From Arthrobacter sp. GMC3 (GTDB taxonomy: Bacteria > Actinomycetota > Actinomycetes > Actinomycetales > Micrococcaceae), in contig NZ_PJIO01000003.1 in assembly GCF_002929305.1 (NCBI RefSeq), positions 310,001 to 374,000 on the forward strand: a stretch of DNA of 64,000 nucleotides, read 5' to 3'. Under the pieces are notes generated by a model. That model made no database searches and was not told the DNA's origin. It saw only the letters and a list, made by a program, of their open reading frames with translations. Of the stretch, positions 16,853-25,268 are shown one piece after another (position 1 is the first letter of the stretch; every line of letters starts with the position of its first letter). Both the position numbers and the translations under genes were made by a program.

Positions 16853-17650
16853 ATGGTGAACCTGACCGACTGGGCCAAGACCGTTGTTGGCCGGTACATC
16901 GACGTCGACAAGTGGGTGGGCAACCAGTGCTGGGACTTGGCGCAGGCGTGGCTCACAGCCTGCAATGGTGGCACGTTGTGGACGCAACCGAGCCGCTTTC
17001 CCGGGCTGGCTGCCGGGTCGTGGGAAGTCGCCACTGGCAATACGGTGAATACCGCTGACTTGCTGCGGCACGTGACCCCAATCCCTGGCACGGAACGCGG
17101 ACTGTCCGGTGACATCATCATCTGGGCCCACGGATCACCGGACTACCCCATCAGCCACACCGCAGTGCTCATGGAAGACCGCGGCCCAATCCTCCGCAGC
17201 CTGTCCCAAAACAGTTCCTCCGCCCGGCCCGACCTTCCCGGATACTCACCCGAGTCGTCAGGGCCAACCATTTACCAAGACCTAACCCGCGCCGGCATCC
17301 TCGGATTCCTGAGACCCCGCACAACCATCACCGGGCAAGGGTCCGGGATCACACCAATCATGGAAGAAGGTTTCCTCATGACACTCTCCGACGCCGACCA
17401 GATCGAGGTCCGCGATAACCTCCGCAAAGTCGTCGGCACAACCGCCGATACGAGCAATCTTGCTACAGGCATGAACGAGAAGCTTGACGAGCTCGTTGGC
17501 AACGTCCGCAAGACGTTCTGGAACACGCAGGAGTCAAAGGTGCTGTTGCAGTCAGCGACACCGGCCCAGCTCGCATCGGACATCAACGCAGCCGGTATCG
17601 CTGCCAACGTCCGCGACGAGCTAGTCAAGATCCTAGGAGGCGCCAAGTGA
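16853..17650 (+). CDS. Endolysin with N-terminal CHAP domain
   Basis: A 265-residue lysis enzyme, AAGGAGG RBS. Residues about 5-125 form a CHAP amidase/endopeptidase domain: the catalytic cysteine is C26 in NQCWDLAQAW, the histidine is H102 in YPISHTAVLM, with GDIIIWAHG between them, all in the family order. A linker (TGQGSGITPIMEEGF) leads to a C-terminal region (residues 170-265) with charged helices that may bind the wall but matches no repeat I know. CHAP enzymes cut peptide bridges in peptidoglycan to release phage. No signal peptide is present, so a holin is needed; two candidates follow directly. Confidence 0.88.
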   Translation: MVNLTDWAKTVVGRYIDVDKWVGNQCWDLAQAWLTACNGGTLWTQPSRFPGLAAGSWEVATGNTVNTADLLRHVTPIPGTERGLSGDIIIWAHGSPDYPISHTAVLMEDRGPILRSLSQNSSSARPDLPGYSPESSGPTIYQDLTRAGILGFLRPRTTITGQGSGITPIMEEGFLMTLSDADQIEVRDNLRKVVGTTADTSNLATGMNEKLDELVGNVRKTFWNTQESKVLLQSATPAQLASDINAAGIAANVRDELVKILGGAK

Positions 17651-17757
17651 AGGCTCGGCCAGGACCCGTCGCAGCGGCCCTCCTTGCCGCCCCGATCAGC
17701 ATTGCACTCTGGGCGCCTATCATCGCCGCCGCCATCATCCTTGGAAGGAGCCTGTAA
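17647..17757 (+). CDS. 36-aa hydrophobic protein, possible holin or antiholin
   Basis: A very short gene starting at GTG 17647 inside the endolysin stop (GTGA overlap) and ending right before the next ATG (TAAATG). The product MKARPGPVAAALLAAPISIA... has a positively charged start, a long hydrophobic segment (about residues 8-33) and a RSL end. Coupling to the endolysin and to the following two-helix membrane protein suggests a lysis cassette of endolysin plus two membrane proteins. An AAGGAGCCTGT site for the next gene lies inside it. Function is inferred from position. Confidence 0.55.
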   Translation: MKARPGPVAAALLAAPISIALWAPIIAAAIILGRSL

Positions 17758-18099
17758 ATGCTGACATCCATACTCCGCACCCTCATCCCCGCCTGGTGGG
17801 GACTCCTCATTGCCAAGCTGCTGATCGCAGTCCCGGCACTTGAGCCGCTCCGCGAGCAGCTGATCAGCTGGGGCGACCTTGCCGCGCTGACCCTCAGCGC
17901 GGTCATCGTCGGCGCCTGGTACGCGCTCTGGCGTTGGCTGCAGCCACGCTTGCCGGATTGGCTCGTCGTGATTCTGCTTGGATCCGCCAAGACGCCAACC
18001 TACGAACCGCTTGCCATTCTCGCACCGCAGGTTCAGCCAGGCGAGACATCAGGCAGGCACGACGACGACAAACCAAAACACTCCGCTGCCGACGAGTAG
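17758..18099 (+). CDS. Putative holin
   Basis: A 113-residue protein with an SD (GGAAGGAG) inside the preceding small gene. Two hydrophobic segments (about residues 9-28, IPAWWGLLIAKLLIAV, and residues 42-60, LAALTLSAVIVGAWYALW) are followed by a hydrophilic, charged C-terminus ending DDDKPKHSAADE. Two-helix proteins with a polar tail after the endolysin are the usual shape of actinophage holins that permeabilise the membrane so that endolysin can reach the wall. It is the last gene of the late operon, 9 bases before the terminator stem. There is no sequence motif to prove holin activity. Confidence 0.65.
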   Translation: MLTSILRTLIPAWWGLLIAKLLIAVPALEPLREQLISWGDLAALTLSAVIVGAWYALWRWLQPRLPDWLVVILLGSAKTPTYEPLAILAPQVQPGETSGRHDDDKPKHSAADE

Positions 18100-18108
18100 C
18101 AAATGAAA

Positions 18109-18153
18109 AGCGCCCCAACCCTCCGGGAACACCGGAGGGTTGGGGCGCTTTTT
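18109..18153 (+). terminator. Rho-independent terminator of the phage late operon
   Basis: An 18-bp perfect stem (AGCGCCCCAACCCTCCGG and its complement, 18132-18149) around a GAACA loop, followed by a run of T. This is the strongest terminator in the phage part and ends the late transcript after the holin gene. Confidence 0.95.
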
Positions 18154-18157
18154 GCGT

Positions 18158-18322
18158 CTACCTCTGGACCCTGACGTTCAGTATTCGTTGCCCCTCAGGC
18201 AGGGTACGCTGCATGGCCGCGAAGCCCTCGTGGTAGTCCTGGCATTCGACGGTGGTGTCTTCGAGCGGCCCTGTCACGAGGGGGTCTTCCTGGATGGTCT
18301 CAATGGTCGCGGTGATGATCAT
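18158..18322 (-). CDS. Small phage-type hypothetical protein, 54 aa
   Basis: A 54-residue ORF on the - strand between the late terminator and the tRNA, starting at ATG 18322. The product MIITATIETIQEDPLVTGPL and then a helix with GFAAMQRTLPEGQRILNVRV reads like a compact alpha/beta domain rather than random sequence. The RBS is weak. Its stop lies just beyond the phage terminator, which could work in both directions. Function is unknown. Being convergent to the late operon, it may be expressed in the lysogen. Confidence 0.45.
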   Translation of the reverse strand: MIITATIETIQEDPLVTGPLEDTTVECQDYHEGFAAMQRTLPEGQRILNVRVQR

Positions 18323-18451
18323 TGCTCAAGGATATGGGAGTGGTCAGACGTCGATGGAATCCCGGTACGGTTTCAGTACGGAACACACCCCCGCAAACAC
18401 CCACACTTCCCGCTACTTCAAGGGCGGCGAAAATTGCCCGAGGCATGCAAA
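18323..18451. other. Phage-host junction region without a gene
   Basis: These 129 bases between the last small ORF and the tRNA terminator hold no supported gene. If the phage integrated at the tRNA-Val 3' end, the right attachment core should lie here or in the adjoining terminator and tRNA. The segment has an inverted repeat GGTAC/GTACG around 18364-18380, but no att core can be fixed without the left prophage end. Confidence 0.4.
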
Positions 18452-18494
18452 AACCCCGCGGATTCAAGGCTGATTTCCTTGATTCCGCGGGGTT
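18452..18494 (-). terminator. Terminator of the tRNA-Val transcript
   Basis: AACCCCGCGGATTCAAGG (18452-18469) pairs with CCTTGATTCCGCGGGGTT (18477-18494) with one mismatch and a 7-base loop. Read on the - strand it is followed by TTTTTGCATG, so it ends transcription leaving the tRNA gene. Confidence 0.85.
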
Positions 18495-18499
18495 CTCTG

Positions 18500-18575
18500 T
18501 GGTGGGTCCTACCGGGATCGAACCGATGACATCCACGGTGTAAACGTGGCGCTCTACCAGCTGAGCTAAAGACCC
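18500..18575 (-). tRNA. tRNA-Val (anticodon UAC)
   Basis: Read on the - strand, the gene folds as a standard cloverleaf: acceptor GGGTCTT with AGGACCC, D-arm AGCTCAGCTGGTAGAGC, anticodon stem CCACG/CGTGG with loop TTTACAC (anticodon TAC, valine), T-arm ending GGTTCGATCCCGGTAGG, discriminator A and an encoded CCA (18500-18502). Its 3' end faces the prophage, making it the probable integration target. Confidence 0.96.
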
Positions 18576-18653
18576 AATTCATTACTCAGACTTTCAAGCT
18601 ATGCGCTTGTTGGCCTGACCAACGAGAAACTACTGTACATGATGTTTTGGTGA

Positions 18654-19607
18654 TTACGCCAATCGAGCACCCAAAGCCTCTGTGAAGTACGTCAAGCTCT
18701 CACTGACACCGGCTTCTAGCTTGAGTGTTGCCAGCTCGTCACCGCGGGTCAGGCCCCTGTTGATGATGATGACGGGCTTGCCATCCCGGGCCGCCTTGCG
18801 GACAAATCGCAATCCGCTCATCACCGTCAGTGAGGATCCCGCGACGAGCAGTGCCGTGGCCGAGTCCACCATTGCAAAGGCACGAACCACCCTGTCCTTG
18901 GGGACATTTTCACCAAAGAAGACAAAGTCAGGCTTCAACATTCCCCCGCACAGCGGGCATGAGGCCACCCGAAAGGTGCCAATCAACACCTCGTTCTCCA
19001 AATCGGCATCAGCGTCCGGTCCAGCCGCAATGCGTCCCGCGGCGTCCACGGCCTGCAAGAAGCCCGGGTTCAGTTCCGTCAGAATGGTTGCAACGAAGGC
19101 CCTCGAATAAATTTCCCCGCACCGCAGGCAGGCAACCTGGTCAAATCGGCCATGGAGATCTACCACCTCCATGGCCCCTGCGCTCTCGTGGAGCCTGTCC
19201 ACATTTTGGGTGATGATGCCAGTCAGCGCGCCCTGGCGTTCAAGGGAGGCCGCGGCAAAGTGCCCGGCATTTGGGGCGGCATGCTTCATGGTGGCCCATC
19301 CAATGTGGTTGCGGGCCCAGTACCTTTGACGCAGGGCAGCATCCCCTACGAACTCCTGGTATGTGAGGGGCTGGCGTGGCGCCGAGCCCGGCCCCCGGTA
19401 GTCGGGAATGCCCGAATCCGTACTCAGGCCCGCCCCCGTCAGCAAGGCGAATTTGCCAGCCGCCAGGACAGGAATGACGTCGGCCAGGACAGCGAGTTCA
19501 GGCGGCCCGGCCACACCGGCTGAAGACTCTACGGCCACGGGCGCATCCCCGACCAGCCCTGTCAGGCCAATACCCGGGCGTATCTTGTCCACTCCGACGT
19601 CGGCCAT
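18654..19607 (-). CDS. Sir2-family NAD-dependent protein deacylase (sirtuin)
   Basis: A 317-residue sirtuin that removes acyl groups from lysines using NAD+. The NAD-binding motifs are clear: GAGLSTDSGIPDYRG, then TQNVDRLHESAG with the catalytic His in VVDLHGRF, and GSSLTVMSGLRFV. Four cysteines in two CxxC pairs (ACLRCGEI and SCPLCGGML) form the zinc site, followed by KPDFVFFGENVP. Residues 1-45 are a poorly conserved extension, so the true start may be later. It lies two bases after the peroxiredoxin gene, suggesting a DUF3052-ahpE-sir2 transcript. Substrates are unknown; acyl-CoA metabolic enzymes such as those encoded nearby are possible targets. Confidence 0.9.
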   Translation of the reverse strand: MADVGVDKIRPGIGLTGLVGDAPVAVESSAGVAGPPELAVLADVIPVLAAGKFALLTGAGLSTDSGIPDYRGPGSAPRQPLTYQEFVGDAALRQRYWARNHIGWATMKHAAPNAGHFAAASLERQGALTGIITQNVDRLHESAGAMEVVDLHGRFDQVACLRCGEIYSRAFVATILTELNPGFLQAVDAAGRIAAGPDADADLENEVLIGTFRVASCPLCGGMLKPDFVFFGENVPKDRVVRAFAMVDSATALLVAGSSLTVMSGLRFVRKAARDGKPVIIINRGLTRGDELATLKLEAGVSESLTYFTEALGARLA

Positions 19608-19609
19608 GG

Positions 19610-20104
19610 CTACAGCTGCTCCAGCGCCCGCCGGTACCGCTCAAGGGGCCGCGCCTGCCCGGCCGGCGTGCTGAACGCATCGCGGATCACTCCGGCGGAG
19701 TCAATGAGAAAGGTGCCACGCCCTGCCATGCCACGCTCGGCGTCAAAGACACCGTAAAGGCGCGACACCTCGCCGTGGGGCCAAAAATCGGACAACAGAT
19801 CAAAGGCAAGGTCCTGTGCCTCGGCATAGGCGCGCAGCGTGTATTTACTGTCAACGGAGACGGCCAGCAGCCGCACACCGGCGTCGACGAATTCCGCCAG
19901 GTTATCCCGCAACTCGCACAACTCCCCCGTGCAAATGCCGGAGAATGCGAACGGGTAAAACACAATGGCAACGGCGTTCCCGCGCAAAGCGGTGAGCGAA
20001 ATCGGCTCACCAAATTGGTTGGACAGCACAAAGTCAGGAGCGATGTCCCCTACGCCAGGGCCCTGGCGGGCACCGCCGTCGTCCATTGCTGGTGCTTCAC
20101 TCAT
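19610..20104 (-). CDS. Peroxiredoxin, AhpE-type
   Basis: A 164-residue thiol peroxidase of the AhpC/TSA superfamily. The active-site loop YPFAFSGICTGELCELRD holds the peroxidatic C58 with the conserved Thr/Ser-Gly surrounding, and C63 five residues later. The neighbourhood and GICxGEL motif match actinobacterial AhpE rather than Bcp, although the second cysteine is a difference from the one-Cys mycobacterial enzyme and could act in resolution. It reduces H2O2 or organic peroxides with mycothiol- or thioredoxin-linked partners. The gene directly follows DUF3052 (stop and start abut), the same pair as in mycobacteria. Confidence 0.87.
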   Translation of the reverse strand: MSEAPAMDDGGARQGPGVGDIAPDFVLSNQFGEPISLTALRGNAVAIVFYPFAFSGICTGELCELRDNLAEFVDAGVRLLAVSVDSKYTLRAYAEAQDLAFDLLSDFWPHGEVSRLYGVFDAERGMAGRGTFLIDSAGVIRDAFSTPAGQARPLERYRRALEQL

Positions 20105-20524
20105 TTACTGACGCTTACGCGGCACCAGGCGGCTAGCAGCCCAATCCTTGGAGACCCCTGCGGTGGTGGTGACGTGCAGGCCGGCTGTAGGTGCGGCCTC
20201 CAAAATCTCCGCGGGGGGAACGTAGCCCTCACGGCCCGATTTAGGCGTCAAAATCCAAACGACTCCGCCTTCGTCAAGTGTGGTCAGTGAATCGACAAGC
20301 GCATCCACCAGATCCCCATCATCCTTGCGCCACCAGAAAATGATGGCGTCAACTACGTCGTGGTCATCTTCGTCGAACATTTGCGAACCAATAAGGTCCT
20401 CAAGGCTGTCTCGAAGGTCAAAATCGACGTCGTCGTCATATCCGAGTTCCTGGATGAGATCGCCATCCTTGAATCCCAAAATGCCTGCCACCTTGGCTAC
20501 AGTGCCGGCGTCGGCCTCGCTCAC
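20105..20524 (-). CDS. DUF3052 family protein
   Basis: A 139-residue member of an actinobacteria-specific family of unknown function. It has the conserved features GFKDGDLIQELGYDDDVD, then DAIIFWWRKDDGDLVDALVD, then a WILTPKSGREGYVPP strand, giving a small acidic alpha/beta protein with no signal peptide. It abuts the ahpE gene on the same strand and is transcribed away from aceE, so the 440-bp gap upstream holds divergent promoters. Conserved linkage to ahpE and aceE suggests a role linked to redox or central carbon metabolism, but nothing catalytic is visible. Confidence 0.85.
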   Translation of the reverse strand: MSEADAGTVAKVAGILGFKDGDLIQELGYDDDVDFDLRDSLEDLIGSQMFDEDDHDVVDAIIFWWRKDDGDLVDALVDSLTTLDEGGVVWILTPKSGREGYVPPAEILEAAPTAGLHVTTTAGVSKDWAASRLVPRKRQ

Positions 20525-20964
20525 GTGATATTCCTCCTGCGTTCAACGCCTTCGCGTTGGTTTACGTTTATCAATGCCAGTCTAGGGGGTGTGCCCAAGA
20601 TGGCTCTACACCGCGCCGCAATCGAACAGTCTGGGAGCTCTCGCTCCACGACCACCAACGCCACCATGTAGACGTGATTTACGTTACCCCCACTTCTCCT
20701 TCTGTGGGCACCCCCCAATTCGAGCGGAGCAGCCTTTTTGTACCCAATCGGATGAATCCGGGCCGTATTGGCGAAGAATCGCTCCTTACAAGCTGCACGC
20801 GCACCGCAACGGCTTCCCTCCACGCTCGACGCCCGTTTCCTGGAAAGGCGGGCTTCACGCAACAGCCCCAACTACGCACAACGCGTTGGTGCGGTCTACA
20901 GTGTTTGTACACGCCCACGGCTACAGCTCTGGGCGCCCCACACTGCTTTTAAGAGAGGTTGGAC
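20525..20964. other. 440-bp divergent intergenic region between DUF3052 and aceE
   Basis: No gene supported. The open frames here lack RBS, overlap each other on both strands and have low-complexity products. The region must contain the promoters for the - strand DUF3052 operon and for aceE. A possible aceE promoter is TTGGTG (20886) and TACACG (20908) with a 16-base gap, but it is weak. Confidence 0.5.
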
Positions 20965-23706
20965 GTGGCTGCAGGAGACCAGAACTCCCATATCCTCAGC
21001 GGGTTAACAAACCAGCTGCCTGATCGCGATCCGGAAGAGACTGCCGAATGGCTTGAGTCCCTGGATTCGCTGATTCAGGAACGTGGCACCGAGCGTGCAC
21101 AGTTCATTATGCGTAGTCTGCTGCAGCGGGCTGGCGCGCAAAGCGTAGGCGTGCCCATGGTCACGACCACCGATTACGTGAACACCATTCCGGCCGATCA
21201 GGAACCTGATTTCCCGGGCAATGAAGAGATTGAGCGCAAGTACCGTACCTGGCTACGTTGGAACGCCGCCGTTATGGTGCACCGCGCCCAGCGCCCGGAC
21301 ATTGGCGTCGGCGGACACATTTCCACCTATGCCGGTGCAGCAACCTTGTACGAGGTTGGCTTCAACCACTTCTTCCGCGGCAAGGATCACGCCGGCGGTG
21401 GCGATCAGGTCTTTTTCCAGGGCCACGCCTCCCCCGGCATGTACGCCCGCGCCTTCCTTGAAGGTCGTTTGAGCGAAGAGGACATGGACGGTTTCCGCCA
21501 GGAGAAGTCCAAGGAAGGCCACGCGCTTTCCTCCTACCCGCACCCGCGGCTCATGCCGGAGTTCTGGGAATTCCCGACGGTTTCCATGGGCATTGGTCCC
21601 ATGAACGCCATCTACCAGGCACAGTCCAACCGCTACCTGCATAACCGCGGCATCAAGGACACCTCCGACCAGCAGGTCTGGGCATTCCTTGGCGACGGCG
21701 AAATGGACGAGCCCGAGTCACGCGGCCTGCTCCAGCTGGCAGCTAACGACAAGCTGGACAACCTGACGTTCGTGGTCAACTGCAACCTGCAGCGCCTCGA
21801 CGGCCCGGTTCGTGGCAACGGAAAGATCGTCCAGGAACTGGAAGCGTTCTTCCGCGGCGCCGGCTGGAACGTCATCAAGGTCCTTTGGGGCCGTGAGTGG
21901 GATGACCTGCTCGCTCGTGACACCGACCATTCACTGGTCAAGATCATGAATGACACGGTCGACGGCGATTACCAGACGTACAAGGCCGAGTCCGGCGGAT
22001 TTGTGCGCGAGCACTTCTTCGGCCAGACCCCGCAGACCAAGGAATTGGCAGCCCACCTGAGCGACGACGAGGTCTGGAACCTCAAGCGCGGCGGGCACGA
22101 TTACCACAAGGTTTACGCCGCCTACAAGGCTGCCAGCGAGTTCAAAGGCAAGCCCACCGTCATCTTGGCGCACACCGTCAAGGGCTACGGCCTGGGCACC
22201 CACTTCGAGGCGCGTAATTCAACGCACCAGATGAAGAAGCTCACCCTTCAGGATCTGAAGGACTTCCGCACCCACCTGCGCCTGCCCATCTCCGATGAGG
22301 TGCTCGAAGCGGATCCTTACCGTCCCCCGTACTACCACCCAGGCATGGACTCCCCGGAAATCCAGTACCTGATGGAACGCCGTCGCAACTTGGGCGGTTT
22401 TGTTCCCGAGCGCCGCTCCAAGCACACCGAGCTCACCTTGCCCGGTGATAAGACGTACGAGGTAGCCAACCGCGGTTCGGGCAAGCAGCAAGCGGCCACC
22501 ACCATGGCCTTTGTTCGTCTGCTCAAGGACCTCATGCGCGACAAGGACTTCGGTCAGCGCATTGTGCCGATCATCCCCGATGAGGCCCGCACCTTCGGCA
22601 TTGACGCGTTCTTCCCGACGGCAAAAATCTACAACCCGAATGGGCAGAACTACCTCTCCGTGGACCGCGACCTTGTGCTGGCGTACAAGGAGTCGATCTC
22701 CGGGCAGATTGTGCACGCAGGCATCAACGAGGCCGGTTCCGTGGCCGCGTTCACTGCCGCAGGCACCGCCTACGCAACCCACGGCGAACCGTTGATCCCG
22801 ATCTACGTGTTCTACTCCATGTTTGGATTCCAGCGAACCGGCGACAGCTTCTGGGCTGCCGGGGACCAGATGACTCGCGGGTTCATCATCGGCGCCACCG
22901 CCGGGCGCACCACCTTGACCGGTGAAGGACTGCAGCACGCTGACGGTCACTCACCGATCCTGGCCTCCACCAACCCGGCCGTCATCACCTATGACCCGGC
23001 TTACGGTTACGAGATCGGCGCCATCATGCGTGCCGGCCTGGAGCGCATGTACGGCCCGGATTCGAAAGATCCGAACGTCATGTACTACCTCACCGTTTAC
23101 AACGAGCCCATCATCCAGCCCAAGGCTCCGGAGAACATGGACGTTGAAGGCATCAACAAGGGCATCTACTTGCTCAAGAAGAGCGATCACCAGGGTCCCC
23201 GGACCCAGCTGATGGCATCCGGCGTCGCTGTTCCGTGGGCGCTTGAAGCACAGCAGATCCTTGCCGAGGAATGGGGTGTTGCTGCCGATGTTTGGTCGGT
23301 GACGTCCTGGACCGAATTGCGCCGCGATGGCCTGGCGGCCGAGGAAGAGTCCTTCCTGAACCCCAATGCCGAGCCCCGCGTCCCGTACATCACCGCCAAA
23401 ATGGCCGATGCACAGGGCCCCGTGGTGGCTGTCAGCGACTTCATGAAGTCGGTGCCGGACCAGGTTCGCCAGTTCCTGCCCAACGAGTTCGCCACTTTGG
23501 GTGCCGATGGGTTCGGTTTCTCCGACACCCGCTCGGCGGCGCGCCGCTTCTTCAAGATCGACTCCCACTCAGTGGTGGTGCGGACCTTGCAGATGCTTGC
23601 CAAGCGCGGCGAAGTCGATGCATCCGCCCCCCAGGCGGCCATTGAAAAGTACGACCTGCTCAACGTGAATGCTGGTACCACCGGCACCGCTGGCGGCGAG
23701 GGCTAA
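20965..23706 (+). CDS. aceE: Pyruvate dehydrogenase E1 component, homodimeric type
   Basis: A 913-residue thiamine-diphosphate enzyme that decarboxylates pyruvate and passes the acetyl group to E2 lipoyl, feeding acetyl-CoA to the TCA cycle and to the fatty-acid genes next door. The start GTG 20965 ([13 protein letters not shown]) sits 6 bases after AAGAGAGG; a TTG six bases earlier abuts the RBS and is unlikely. The ThDP motif starts with [12 protein letters not shown] and continues to the [20 protein letters not shown] segment; [20 protein letters not shown] and [20 protein letters not shown] are also typical. Length matches actinobacterial AceE (about 910-920). A strong terminator follows. 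Confidence 0.97.
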   Translation: MAAGDQNSHILSGLTNQLPDRDPEETAEWLESLDSLIQERGTERAQFIMRSLLQRAGAQSVGVPMVTTTDYVNTIPADQEPDFPGNEEIERKYRTWLRWNAAVMVHRAQRPDIGVGGHISTYAGAATLYEVGFNHFFRGKDHAGGGDQVFFQGHASPGMYARAFLEGRLSEEDMDGFRQEKSKEGHALSSYPHPRLMPEFWEFPTVSMGIGPMNAIYQAQSNRYLHNRGIKDTSDQQVWAFLGDGEMDEPESRGLLQLAANDKLDNLTFVVNCNLQRLDGPVRGNGKIVQELEAFFRGAGWNVIKVLWGREWDDLLARDTDHSLVKIMNDTVDGDYQTYKAESGGFVREHFFGQTPQTKELAAHLSDDEVWNLKRGGHDYHKVYAAYKAASEFKGKPTVILAHTVKGYGLGTHFEARNSTHQMKKLTLQDLKDFRTHLRLPISDEVLEADPYRPPYYHPGMDSPEIQYLMERRRNLGGFVPERRSKHTELTLPGDKTYEVANRGSGKQQAATTMAFVRLLKDLMRDKDFGQRIVPIIPDEARTFGIDAFFPTAKIYNPNGQNYLSVDRDLVLAYKESISGQIVHAGINEAGSVAAFTAAGTAYATHGEPLIPIYVFYSMFGFQRTGDSFWAAGDQMTRGFIIGATAGRTTLTGEGLQHADGHSPILASTNPAVITYDPAYGYEIGAIMRAGLERMYGPDSKDPNVMYYLTVYNEPIIQPKAPENMDVEGINKGIYLLKKSDHQGPRTQLMASGVAVPWALEAQQILAEEWGVAADVWSVTSWTELRRDGLAAEEESFLNPNAEPRVPYITAKMADAQGPVVAVSDFMKSVPDQVRQFLPNEFATLGADGFGFSDTRSAARRFFKIDSHSVVVRTLQMLAKRGEVDASAPQAAIEKYDLLNVNAGTTGTAGGEG

Positions 23707-23723
23707 CGCCCGCTCGCCGATCT

Positions 23724-23769
23724 AAGGAGGGTTGGCGTGACCATATCGGTCACGCCAACCCTCCTTTTT
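23724..23769 (+). terminator. Rho-independent terminator after aceE
   Basis: A perfect 19-bp stem (AAGGAGGGTTGGCGTGACC with its complement, 23748-23766) around an ATATC loop, ending in a run of T. It separates aceE from fasR. Confidence 0.95.
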
Positions 23770-23849
23770 TGTGCCATCGCGCAGGCACCGGACTCTTGTC
23801 GTGTTCACACAAATTACGGCCATGTGCACAAAGGACATATCCTCAAAGA

Positions 23850-25115
23850 ATGGCACCCACGAATTCAAGTGCAGCCCAGACTCCAGCGAAGTCTTCCTCG
23901 GCCGCAAAAACGGCGAAGCGGACTCCCTCCATCACTGGCACCTCAGAGACACTGGAGCGGCTGCGTGCCAACATTGGCCCACTGTCGACTTTGATGTTGC
24001 GCGAACTAGAATCGACGCTGCCCTGGTACCGTCGCCTGAGCGCCGACGAACGGTCTTCCTTGGGCCTGGTGGCACAGAACGGTATTGCCGCCTTCGTCTC
24101 CTGGTATGAGCACCCTTCATCACCGAGCTGGGTGTTGTCGGATGTCTTTGGCACGGCACCCACCGAACTGACCCGTTCCATCAGCCTCCAACGCGCCCTG
24201 CAACTCATCAGGACAGTGGTTCAGGTGGTAGAGGACAGAGTCCCCGAACTCGCCAGCGCGGGCGAACAGGTGGATCTGCGCGAAGCCGTCCTGCGGTACT
24301 CACGGGAAGTCGCCTTTGCCGCGGCGGATGTCTACGCCCGTGCCGCAGAAAACCGTGGCGCCTGGGACACCCGGCTTGAGGCACTAGCCGTGGATGGGAT
24401 CCTGCGCGGGGAAAATCCGGACGCGCTCCAATCCAGAATTTCCGCACTTGGCTGGACGTCGCGCAACCGTTTCACCATCATGGTGGGCCCCGCTCCCGCT
24501 GAGGCCAACGCCACTTTCCTTGCCACCTTGCGTCGGGCAGCAGGACGTTTCGCCGCCGACGTCATGGTGGGGATCCAGGGCGACCGGCTCATTTTGGTGC
24601 TGGGAAATGTCAGCGATCCCGAAACGGCGTATTTGCGCCTGAGCGACTTGTTTGCACCCGGCCCCGTGGTCTACGGACCCATGGCCGCGACTTTGACGGA
24701 CGCCACGGCGTCGGCCAAGGCGGCGTTTGCGGCCATGGCCTCCGTCAAGGGGTGGCCGGCGGCGCCCCGACCCGTCTCTTCCGAGGATCTTTGGCCGGAG
24801 CGGGTGATCGGCGGTGACGACTCCGCCCGGCGGTCGTTGCTGGCGAACATCTACCAGCCACTGGATGCGGCCGGCAATGGACTCCTGGAAACGCTTAGTA
24901 GTTACCTGCAACTCGGCCACTCCCTTGAGGCCGCCGCCCGTGACTTGTTTGTTCACTCCAACACTGTCAGGTACCGCCTTCGCAGGGTTTGTGACGTCAC
25001 GGGCTGGGACCCACTCATACCCCGCGAAGCCTTTGTGCTTCAGACAGCCGTGGTTGTAGGCAGGCTCAGCAACGGCGCCAAGCATGCCCCGGAACGCCCC
25101 GCTGCCAGAACGTGA
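23850..25115 (+). CDS. fasR: Fatty acid synthesis activator FasR-like, PucR-type HTH
   Basis: A 421-residue regulator lying directly upstream of fabD, the position of FasR in Streptomyces coelicolor, which activates the fabD-fabH-acpP-fabF operon. The C-terminal PucR-type helix-turn-helix is clear (about residues 345-385): LGHSLEAAARDLFVHSNTVR and YRLRRVCDVTGWDP. The middle (about 180-310) resembles the GGDEF-like/CdaR sensing part of the family (FTIMVGPAP; IQGDRLILVLGN). I chose ATG 23850 (MAPTNSSAAQ); the first 30 residues are low-complexity and the RBS is not strong, so the start is uncertain. Expected ligand is a fatty-acid precursor level; this is inference. Confidence 0.85.
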   Translation: MAPTNSSAAQTPAKSSSAAKTAKRTPSITGTSETLERLRANIGPLSTLMLRELESTLPWYRRLSADERSSLGLVAQNGIAAFVSWYEHPSSPSWVLSDVFGTAPTELTRSISLQRALQLIRTVVQVVEDRVPELASAGEQVDLREAVLRYSREVAFAAADVYARAAENRGAWDTRLEALAVDGILRGENPDALQSRISALGWTSRNRFTIMVGPAPAEANATFLATLRRAAGRFAADVMVGIQGDRLILVLGNVSDPETAYLRLSDLFAPGPVVYGPMAATLTDATASAKAAFAAMASVKGWPAAPRPVSSEDLWPERVIGGDDSARRSLLANIYQPLDAAGNGLLETLSSYLQLGHSLEAAARDLFVHSNTVRYRLRRVCDVTGWDPLIPREAFVLQTAVVVGRLSNGAKHAPERPAART

Positions 25116-25183
25116 CGGCCCGGCGGCACGGGTCAGACGGCTCGCCCCGGGGGTGGTCAGGTGAAGCTGGCCTGCCGCACATA

Positions 25184-25200
25184 TTGTAGACTTCCTACAA
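25184..25200. promoter_or_regulatory. Candidate FasR operator upstream of fabD
   Basis: A perfect inverted repeat TTGTAG-ACTTC-CTACAA (6-5-6), 69 bases before the fabD start, in the only sizeable gap of the fasR-fab region. It is the sole obvious palindrome there. That FasR binds it is an inference from position. Confidence 0.5.
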
Positions 25201-25268
25201 ATCGACGCTGTTAGCTTGGTGTACCCAAATGCCCTGCAAACACACTTAAGTTTGGAAAGCTGGTTAAT

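Noticed and set aside
18300..18536. 78-aa minus ORF across the tRNA terminator and tRNA 3' end
   Set aside because: It runs through the tRNA gene and its terminator; not compatible with a real protein gene.
20521..20952. Overlapping ORFs on both strands upstream of aceE (116 aa on -, 131 aa on +)
   Set aside because: No RBS, products of low complexity, mutual overlap, and position in a divergent promoter region. Treated as chance frames in GC-rich DNA.
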